Shown piece by piece: positions 6,317-10,481 of a DNA stretch of 12,037 nt. This stretch comes from Candidatus Parcubacteria bacterium (GTDB taxonomy: Bacteria; Patescibacteriota; Minisyncoccia; Minisyncoccales; Staskawiczbacteraceae): positions 1-12,037 of the forward strand of contig JAIFWS010000021.1 in the NCBI GenBank assembly GCA_019658985.1, read 5' to 3'. The notes beneath the pieces were generated by a model that saw only the letters and a program-made list of their open reading frames with translations, did no database searches and had not been told where the DNA came from. Position 1 is the first letter of the stretch. Every line of letters starts with the position of its first letter. Both the position numbers and the translations under genes were made by a program.

Positions 6317-6435
6317 GCCGAGGATAGCGAGCGGGGAAAACTCGCCGCAGCGTGTTTTTTCCCGAGCGTCGCAGGTCATTCGGACTCTGATGAGTCCTCA
6401 GACTCGATGAGCGACAAAGGGTTGAATACCCTTTA
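6317..6435 (+). repeat. Structured intergenic element, copy B
   Basis: The order is: GCCGAGGATAGCGAG (6317-6331); a stem CGGGGAAAA/TTTTTTCCCG (6332-6340 with 6355-6364); a second stem GTCGC/GCGAC (6368-6372 with 6411-6415) enclosing the hairpin GGACTC-TGAT-GAGTCC; then a 3' hairpin AAAGGGT-TGAAT-ACCCTTT (6416-6434). It shares 35 identical bases with copy C (6367-6401 = 6970-7004). Its left end and GCGAC-GCTCGGGA junction match copy D. The right end supplies the stop codon of the DinB gene on the other strand. Confidence 0.8.
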
Positions 6436-6909
6436 TTTTGGATCGTCGGCGGACGGACCGTAAATCGACGGAACTGGGGACCCCATAGCCCTTAAAAAAG
6501 TAGCCAATTGTCCGCGGTGATGGATGGCATCAAACAAGAACCCCCACGCCATGCGGTATTTTTTATCTTTCCAATTTTCACCCATCGCGGCCTGGCCATT
6601 CTCCCACTCTTCATCAGAGACGACCTCCAGATCTTTTTGCATCTGCGCGATACCCTGATCAAATTTAGCGAGCATTTCATCCTTAGTCTGCTTTTCCATC
6701 TCATGAGGATCAAAATTTGGCTGGCCGGCGGTTAAAATTCCAGAAATAGCTTTCCACTGCACAGCCAGCTGCGCGGCTAAATTTCCTGCGGTGCGCGATC
6801 TTTCATGGACTTTATAATCATGCTTGTCATCCGGCAAAGCCTCAATAGCCTTTTTGAATCTTGGAGCCTCATCTTTTAATGTCTCGATAAAAAATTCTTT
6901 ATTTGTCAT
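6433..6909 (-). CDS. DinB-family four-helix protein
   Basis: The 158-aa protein has the length and helix pattern of DinB/YfiT-like four-helix-bundle proteins. It starts NKEFFIETLKDEAPRFKKAI and carries the late signature FLFDAIHHRGQLATFLRAMG (about 124-143), then PSIYGPSADDP. Family knowledge: many members bind a divalent metal through three His residues and act as thiol-dependent transferases or damage-induced proteins. Here H130/H131 supply the C-terminal ligands. The usual early His appears to be replaced by Gln47 in NLAAQLAV, so metal binding may be lost or altered. The ATG at 6909 has no SD. The stop codon falls inside the terminal hairpin of element B, and the start lies 10 nt from element C. 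The gene is therefore framed by two copies. Confidence 0.88.
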   Translation of the reverse strand: MTNKEFFIETLKDEAPRFKKAIEALPDDKHDYKVHERSRTAGNLAAQLAVQWKAISGILTAGQPNFDPHEMEKQTKDEMLAKFDQGIAQMQKDLEVVSDEEWENGQAAMGENWKDKKYRMAWGFLFDAIHHRGQLATFLRAMGSPVPSIYGPSADDPK

Positions 6910-6919
6910 ATCGTTTTAT

Positions 6920-7074
6920 TGCCAAGGATAGTGCGCCAATAAACGCATCGCAATATGTTTGTTGGCAAACGTCGCAGGTCATTCGGACTCTGATGAGTCC
7001 TCAGGCCGTTCAGGTTCTGAGAAGCCTTCAGGCTCGATGAACTCGATGAGCGACGAAGGGCTCAATATCCTTTA
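6920..7074 (+). repeat. Structured intergenic element, copy C (expanded)
   Basis: It starts TGCCAAGGATAG (6920-6931), then has a stem GCCAA/TTGGC (6935-6939 with 6962-6966). The GTCGC/GCGAC stem (6971-6975 with 7050-7054) encloses the same GGACTC-TGAT-GAGTCC hairpin as copy B. A 36-nt insertion (7005-7040) includes an AGCCT/AGGCT hairpin and a repeated CTCGATGA. It ends with AAGGG...TCCTT and TTTA. It lies just upstream of the DinB gene, in opposite orientation to it. Confidence 0.8.
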
Positions 7075-7149
7075 TTTAATATATTTTATATTACAAACTT
7101 TAGCATGGATATTTGATGAATGCCATATCAGCTCTAATATCATTATTAA

Positions 7150-7180
7150 TTGATGAATATTTTATTAAAAGTGTTATAGT
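7150..7180 (+). promoter_or_regulatory. Promoter of the secreted 139-aa gene (extended -10)
   Basis: TGTTATAGT (7172-7180) is an extended -10 (TG-N-TATAGT). TTGATG at 7150-7155 is a possible -35 with a long 19-nt spacer. The rest of 7075-7149 is AT-rich, contains two TTGATGAAT copies (the second within the -35 region), and holds no gene. Confidence 0.55.
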
Positions 7181-7222
7181 GAAAGCAACCCTTCGTCCAC
7201 TCCTGTCTCGAAAGGAGATCAG

Positions 7223-7642
7223 GTGCGTATCACGATACGGTTCGTTCTGTGCTTCTTTCTGCTGGCGGTAGTGTCCGCTTCGACGCTGCTGTCGGCACCC
7301 GCTCCGCTGGCTAAGACCCAACGCCATCCGGCTGTCTACGACCTGGTCGGTGAGTGGGATTGCGTGTGGGAAGACAAGCAGTCTACCACCCAGTACGGCA
7401 TGGTACTAATGAGGGGCGGAAGCCAACACCATGTCTGGAACAGTACCGCCTACTCTGGGGAGTGGAAGGTCAACTCCCAGAGGGTGCTATGGATCAGAGA
7501 GTCCTGGCGTCCCCACGACGCGACATCCTGGAAGGAATACACCATCGACCTCTGTCCTAAGTTAACTGGTGTCACCCGGGGCGCGTACGATGTCAAATTC
7601 CGGATGAGCCGGAAGAAACAATCAGGCATCTTCGCCTGGTAG
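7223..7642 (+). CDS. Secreted small beta-rich protein (139 aa), lipocalin-like, function unknown
   Basis: The start is the GTG at 7223, fixed by AAAGGAG five nt upstream. Residues 1-30 form a clear signal peptide (RITIRFVLCFFLLAVVSAST...SAPAPLA). The mature part begins DLVGEWDCVWEDKQ and continues with short alternating strands (YGMVLMRGG, HHVWNSTAYSGEWKVN, RVLWIRESW, WKEYTIDL, YDVKFRMSRK). This Gly-x-Trp start with repeated strand-turn units suggests a small beta-barrel of lipocalin-like type (inference from pattern, not a named family). Two Cys (in WDCVW and DLCPK) could form a disulfide. The SD lies in a potential hairpin (CCTG-TCTC with GAGA-T-CAGG). The gene is GC-rich and has its own promoter and terminator, unlike the DinB and CYTH genes beside it. 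Confidence 0.78.
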   Translation: MRITIRFVLCFFLLAVVSASTLLSAPAPLAKTQRHPAVYDLVGEWDCVWEDKQSTTQYGMVLMRGGSQHHVWNSTAYSGEWKVNSQRVLWIRESWRPHDATSWKEYTIDLCPKLTGVTRGAYDVKFRMSRKKQSGIFAW

Positions 7643-7658
7643 CTTCCGACTGGACAGA

Positions 7659-7696
7659 TCCGGCGAACGCAACAGCGATCGCCGGACTATTTTTTA
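7659..7696 (+). terminator. Intrinsic terminator of the 139-aa gene
   Basis: TCCGGCGA (7659-7666) pairs with TCGCCGGA (7679-7686), followed by CTATTTTTT. Confidence 0.85.
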
Positions 7697-7720
7697 CAAA
7701 AAATCCATAAAATTATTCCA

Positions 7721-7751
7721 ACAAAAAGACGCCCCAAGGACGTCTTTTTGT
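7721..7751. terminator. Bidirectional terminator hairpin
   Basis: ACAAAAAGACG...CGTCTTTTTGT is a perfect 11-bp stem. It backs up the terminator just before it and may end the convergent CYTH transcript. The stretch 7752-7843 holds nothing else I can support. Confidence 0.8.
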
Positions 7752-7843
7752 TTCGTGGCTCCCCCTTTATGATGCGTTCAGAACAGTAAACTGGGGACTT
7801 ATAAGTGTAGAAATCAATTCTTTGAATCTTGTTTAAGTAAGCT

Positions 7844-8431
7844 TTAATTATTTTTCCATTCATCAATGAGAGCTTGGAAGTGGGTAGGATTATTCAATTG
7901 TAAATACTTCATAACTTTTCCTAAAATGCTTACCGTAGTATCAATGCCGCACTTACTTGCAAAATTAATAATGCTATTAGTCGCCTCTTTCATGTTTAAT
8001 TCATTATCTACCATTAACTCTATTTCAGCTAATGTATATCCAAAATCCATAATATCCAAATCAATTCCAAAACCATCTTTTTTATATTTTTTTCTGGTTG
8101 TAGTTATTTTGCAAAACGGCTTATAATTTTTTTCAATTAAAAACTCTTTTACTGATACGCCTCTCGATCCGAAATGGGCTAAAATATCATCTTCAACATC
8201 TAATTCCCGATACTGGTCTGCAACTCGCTTCTCGAAAGATTCATTCATGGGCAATTTCAATTCAAACTTACTGTCTCGTTCTCTTAACCAAATATCTTTT
8301 TTAGTTAAAGAAAAGTTATTATCATCGTAATAAATATCAGTAAATTGCTTTTCACCTAAAAATTCCGCCCCTTCAATGAGGCTTTTTTCTTGTTCTGGCG
8401 TTAGGATGAATTTCTTTTCTATTTCAATCAT
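7844..8431 (-). CDS. CYTH-domain protein (CyaB / thiamine triphosphatase-like)
   Basis: The 195-aa protein starts with the diagnostic ExExK motif (E3, E5, K7 in MIEIEKKF). The basic and acidic residues that line the tunnel follow: WLRERDSKFELKLP (R50, R52, K55, E57, K59), a KITTTRKKY stretch, GIDLDIMDFG and AEIELMV. Family knowledge: CYTH tunnel enzymes bind triphosphates with two divalent metals and hydrolyse thiamine triphosphate or inorganic triphosphate, or act as class IV adenylate cyclases. At about 195 aa with no extra domain, a triphosphatase is the likelier role, but substrate cannot be read off. The ATG at 8431 has no SD. A GTAGTATAG stretch lies 7-15 nt upstream. It is AT-rich and sits just past the tRNA-Asn terminator on the same strand. 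Confidence 0.9.
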   Translation of the reverse strand: MIEIEKKFILTPEQEKSLIEGAEFLGEKQFTDIYYDDNNFSLTKKDIWLRERDSKFELKLPMNESFEKRVADQYRELDVEDDILAHFGSRGVSVKEFLIEKNYKPFCKITTTRKKYKKDGFGIDLDIMDFGYTLAEIELMVDNELNMKEATNSIINFASKCGIDTTVSILGKVMKYLQLNNPTHFQALIDEWKNN

Positions 8432-8444
8432 AAGGCTATACTAC

Positions 8445-8465
8445 CAAAAAACCGCCTAAAAGGCG
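8445..8465 (-). terminator. Terminator after tRNA-Asn
   Basis: On -, CGCC-TTTTA-GGCG followed by GTTTTTT lies 9 nt after the CCA end of the tRNA and just before the CYTH start codon. Confidence 0.75.
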
Positions 8466-8514
8466 ATTTTATTTGGCTCCGGTGGTAGGATTCGAACCTA
8501 CGACCCATTCCTTA

Positions 8515-9063
8515 CACTTATCCCTATGTTTCCATAAGGGGTGGACTATATCATCACCCAACTGGGTGCGAGGCGCTTCCCAAAACATATGTATGTTTTA
8601 GTACTCCCACAAAGGATAGTCTCTACACCTTCCTCACCCTGCTTTTATAAGATAGGATGAGGCTTGGCTCGGTATTGCCATTTAAGGTTTCACCGATTTC
8701 ACCTCGTTTTTCATCCCTGGTTTCCCAAGGAAGCTGCGTAATGCCGGCTTCGATTTCACGGTGGCAATTTGCGCAAACTAGAATACATTTATCTAATTCC
8801 GCCTTAACTGTTTCCCAAGACCGGGTATAACCTTTTTCACCGATTCCGAAACTTTTTGTTTTCGGATCCAAATGATGCAGGTCTAACCCTCCCGGATACT
8901 TCTTGTAACTACAAACTTGGCATCTGCCTCCTTTGTATTCAATTGCCATGAGTTTAATCTTGCGTCGCCGCTTGGCAACAGCTTTGATTAACTCTTCTCG
9001 TCTGTCGGCATATTTTCTTTTTTCTGCCATATATTTTTATTATATGGCATTAAAAGAAAGTTC
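8515..9063 (-). other. Group I self-splicing intron in tRNA-Asn, 549 nt
   Basis: The 5' exon ends in U and the intron ends in G, as group I chemistry requires. Core segments are visible on -: a P/Q-like stretch (AATGGCAATACCGAGCCAAG), an R-like stretch GGTGTAGAGACTATCC, and an S-like stretch GATGATATAGTCC. P7 is formed by AGACTAT (about 8623-8616) and ATAGTC (8549-8544). A P9 hairpin CCCTTATG-GAAA-CATAGGG lies at 8540-8522, just before the 3' splice site. P1 is uncertain: GCAG near 9026-9023 could pair with CUGU of the exon. The insertion lies between anticodon positions 35 and 36. An HNH endonuclease gene fills most of the 5' part. Confidence 0.88.
8623..9030 (-). CDS. HNH homing endonuclease encoded in the group I intron
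   Basis: The 135-aa protein has a basic N-terminus (KAVAKRRRKIKLMA) suited to DNA binding, then an HNH/zinc module. C37-x2-C40 is followed by GLDLHHLDPKTKSF (H52, H53) and C86-x2-C89-H90 in KCILVCANCHREIEAG. Family knowledge: such enzymes nick or cut intron-less alleles at the insertion site and copy the intron there by repair. The start ATG at 9030 lies 33 nt into the intron with no SD, and is half-hidden in a TGCCATATA/TATATGGCA hairpin. About the last 20 residues are encoded by the ribozyme P-Q-R core, and the stop TAG lies in the R stretch next to P7. Translation through the core would compete with folding. All HNH residues are intact, so the element may still be mobile. Confidence 0.9.
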   Translation of the reverse strand: MAEKRKYADRREELIKAVAKRRRKIKLMAIEYKGGRCQVCSYKKYPGGLDLHHLDPKTKSFGIGEKGYTRSWETVKAELDKCILVCANCHREIEAGITQLPWETRDEKRGEIGETLNGNTEPSLILSYKSRVRKV

Positions 9064-9148
9064 ACAGGGAATCGCTCTACCGCTGAGCTACACCGGAATG
9101 CGGTTTTCTCTCTAAAAAACAACTTTTCTATCCACAATGTGAGCCTTT

Positions 9149-9164
9149 TGAGCTACACCGGAAT
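9149..9164 (-). repeat. 16-nt copy of the tRNA-Asn 5' end upstream of the tRNA
   Basis: TGAGCTACACCGGAAT at 9149-9164 is identical to 9084-9099, the first 14 bases of the tRNA plus two 5' flanking bases. The copies are 65 bp apart. The D-stem cannot close in the outer copy, so it is not a functional tRNA. It begins a few nt after the predicted transcription start. Confidence 0.75.
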
Positions 9165-9172
9165 ATATCTAC

Positions 9173-9200
9173 ATACTACTCGATTTTGCAAATTTTTCAA
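9173..9200 (-). promoter_or_regulatory. Likely promoter of tRNA-Asn
   Basis: On -, TTGAAA (9200-9195), a 16-nt spacer, then TAGTAT (9178-9173). Transcription would begin near 9166, just before the truncated tRNA copy and about 70 nt before the real tRNA. A possible stem (CTTAGAGTACCC with GGGGTTCTAAAG, about 9203-9232) lies upstream. Confidence 0.55.
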
Positions 9201-9233
9201 TGCTTTAGAACCCCGCCTGAGGGTACTCTAAGA

Positions 9234-9269
9234 TAAAAAAATCCCCGATGCGCATTACGCATCAAGGGA
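9234..9269 (-). terminator. Terminator of the cysteine-rich 74-aa gene
   Basis: On -, GTCCCTTGATGCG-TAATG-CGCATCGGGGA is followed by TTTTTTT; a strong stem 12 nt after the stop codon. Confidence 0.85.
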
Positions 9270-9280
9270 CCTGTTCGAGT

Positions 9281-9505
9281 CTAAAAGATAAGCTCGAACT
9301 CGCATTCGGTCGAGCAGAAGTCACCGACGTGATCAGGAGGGAGAGGTTTGCGGCATTCCTCGCTGGCGCAATGTCTCCCGCGATGGTGGCACGGCGGCAA
9401 CCACCCTCTGTCTCCACAAAAACTACAGCCATCTCCCCTACACTCGCCGCACTGGACGGCGTCGGGAGGAAAACTCTTGTCCTTTGGGACGTCGGGAGAG
9501 CTCAT
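9281..9505 (-). CDS. Small cysteine-rich, probably zinc-binding protein (74 aa)
   Basis: The start is the ATG at 9505, fixed by AAGGAA five nt upstream. A longer GTG start at 9547 lies at or before the predicted transcript start. There are nine Cys in 74 residues. The first cluster, CGECRGDGCSFCGDRGW (C19, C22, C27, C30), resembles the CxxCxGxG knuckles of the DnaJ zinc domain. The second (C46, C51, C64, C68 in CASEECRKPLPPDHVGDFCSTEC) looks like a treble-clef or short zinc-ribbon site, with C39/H40/H41 as extra possible ligands. There is no signal peptide, so it is presumably cytoplasmic. I know no named family for the whole protein. It is GC-rich with its own -35/-10, SD and terminator, like the genes at 2306 and 7223. 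Confidence 0.72.
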   Translation of the reverse strand: MSSPDVPKDKSFPPDAVQCGECRGDGCSFCGDRGWLPPCHHRGRHCASEECRKPLPPDHVGDFCSTECEFELIF

Positions 9506-9545
9506 GGGGGTTCCTTGTTGTAGGTTGTCCAGGACGCTAATTACC

Positions 9546-9573
9546 ACACTACTCCCTTTTCAATAACGGTCAA
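9546..9573 (-). promoter_or_regulatory. Promoter of the 74-aa gene
   Basis: On -, TTGACC (9573-9568), a 16-nt spacer, then TAGTGT (9551-9546). The spacing equals that of the promoter at 2550-2577. The -10 is imperfect but keeps the TA...T pattern. Confidence 0.5.
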
Positions 9574-9579
9574 GCACAA

Positions 9580-9609
9580 CTAAAAACAGCCCGTCAGGGC
9601 TGTTTTTAG
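9580..9609. terminator. Bidirectional intrinsic terminator
   Basis: CTAAAAACAGCCC-GTCA-GGGCTGTTTTTAG is a perfect 13-bp stem, 12 nt after the stop of the DUF5666 gene. Confidence 0.92.
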
Positions 9610-9621
9610 GCTTAAAATAAC

Positions 9622-10338
9622 TTATTTGCTTAAGCTTTTGACGTCATAGTGAGGTTTAATGGCCGGATCCCGAACAACATATGCTGTTGCTGTAGTACCC
9701 GAGATCGTAGCATAAATACGCACGATATCCCCCGATTTAATGTCGGCCAAATTCATAACGCCGTAGCCATCGTTTACCACCTTAGCACCTGCAGCCAAGT
9801 TTACCGTGTAGGCCACCCCATCAATCGTTAAGGTAAACGTGTTAGCTGAAGCATTAATATTACTTGCGATGCCCTGCCAATTGCGCGGAGACACGGATTT
9901 TATAATATCATTGATTTCTTTTTTGGTTTCTTGCGCTTCTTTCTTGGCACTCCAATCGCGGACCACTTTGGCGTCAACTGTCCAGGCGGCGCCCGTATTC
10001 ATCATGCCTTGCGCGCCAACAAAGTCGCCGACCTTAAATTGGGACATAGCTGATAATGGCAACAGTTGCGTCGAGCTTGAAACATTCACCGTCCAATCAC
10101 CGCCCCAGCTTTTTACCACAACCGTAGCCGTGCCGACGGAGACAACAGTTCCGCGGAGCAATACATTGCCTTTCGGACCGACCTCTAGCACCATCTGCTT
10201 CTCGGTTGAAGGCGCTCCAGGCAATACAACCGTTCCAGCTGGAACCCGGTTTTCTTCAGCCACAACCAACGAAGCACCGCCGGCCAATAACACTGCCGCC
10301 AGACTCAAACTTACAATATATTTTTGTGTATTTTTCAT
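9622..10338 (-). CDS. Secreted protein with two DUF5666-type domains
   Basis: The 238-aa protein starts at the ATG at 10338 (MKNTQKYIVSLSLAAVLLAGG), which gives a proper signal peptide; the upstream extension MIPFII would spoil it and lies in element D. Residues about 50-130 (LLRGTVVSVGTATVVVKSWGGDWTVNV...FKVGDFVGAQG) and about 155-230 (IASNINASANTFTLTIDGVAYTVNL...IKSGDIVRIYATISG) are two copies of a small OB-like beta domain of the DUF5666 type, joined by a helix (WSAKKEAQETKKEINDIIKS). There is no lipobox, membrane anchor or catalytic motif. The molecular role is unknown; such proteins are common among exported proteins of CPR bacteria. No SD: the start codon lies 6 nt after the terminal hairpin of element D, which is in sense orientation here. 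Confidence 0.87.
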   Translation of the reverse strand: MKNTQKYIVSLSLAAVLLAGGASLVVAEENRVPAGTVVLPGAPSTEKQMVLEVGPKGNVLLRGTVVSVGTATVVVKSWGGDWTVNVSSSTQLLPLSAMSQFKVGDFVGAQGMMNTGAAWTVDAKVVRDWSAKKEAQETKKEINDIIKSVSPRNWQGIASNINASANTFTLTIDGVAYTVNLAAGAKVVNDGYGVMNLADIKSGDIVRIYATISGTTATAYVVRDPAIKPHYDVKSLSK

Positions 10339-10344
10339 AATGAT

Positions 10345-10455
10345 AAAGGGTATCAAACCCTTTGTCGCCTGCGACGCTCGGGAGAAACCACACTGCGGTC
10401 GAGACGCGAGAGCGAAAGCTCCCGTCTGCGTGTTTTCTCCACTCGCTATCCTCGG
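10345..10455 (-). repeat. Structured intergenic element, copy D
   Basis: Read on -: GCCGAGGATAGCGAG (10455-10441); a long stem (GGAGAAA 10440-10434 with TTTCTCC 10387-10381) enclosing AGACG/CGTCT and GGAGC-TTTC-GCTCTC; then GTCGC-AG-GCGAC (10375-10364) with no insert; then AAAGGGT-TTGAT-ACCCTTT (10363-10345). The order is the same as in copies B and C. The ATG of the DUF5666 gene follows 6 nt later. Confidence 0.8.
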
Positions 10456-10481
10456 CGATAAAATGATTATATTGAAATTGA

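Larger units (their letters stand above)
8474..9097 (-). tRNA. tRNA-Asn(GTT), split by a group I intron in the anticodon
   Basis: The 5' exon (9097-9064, 34 nt) gives acceptor TCCGGTG, TA, D-arm GCTC/GAGC with loop AGCGGTA, then anticodon stem ATTCC and CTGT. The 3' exon (8514-8474, 41 nt) gives TAA, stem GGAAT, variable GGGTC, T-arm GTAGG-TTCGAAT-CCTAC, acceptor CACCGGA, discriminator G and encoded CCA. Joined, the anticodon loop is CTGTTAA (anticodon GTT, Asn) and all four stems pair perfectly. G73 with a TCC...GGA acceptor end is usual for bacterial tRNA-Asn. Without splicing no complete anticodon arm can form, so decoding of Asn codons by this gene depends on the intron. If no other tRNA-Asn exists in the genome, splicing is essential. 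Confidence 0.93.

Noticed and set aside
6381..6401. CTGATGAGTCC inside elements B and C resembles the core of a hammerhead ribozyme
   Set aside because: It is one half of a simple GGACTC-TGAT-GAGTCC hairpin. The required GAAA after stem II and a matching cleavage triplet in the right order are not present.
6317..7074. CRISPR-like array from the repeated blocks
   Set aside because: Only two copies flank a gene, spacing is irregular, and no Cas gene or regular spacer unit exists.
9122..9164. A second tRNA upstream of tRNA-Asn
   Set aside because: Only the first 14 tRNA bases are present. The following bases do not close a D-stem and no anticodon or T-arm follows.
9506..9547. GTG start at 9547 for the cysteine-rich gene
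   Set aside because: It lies within or before the predicted transcript start and has no SD. The ATG at 9505 has AAGGAA at good spacing.
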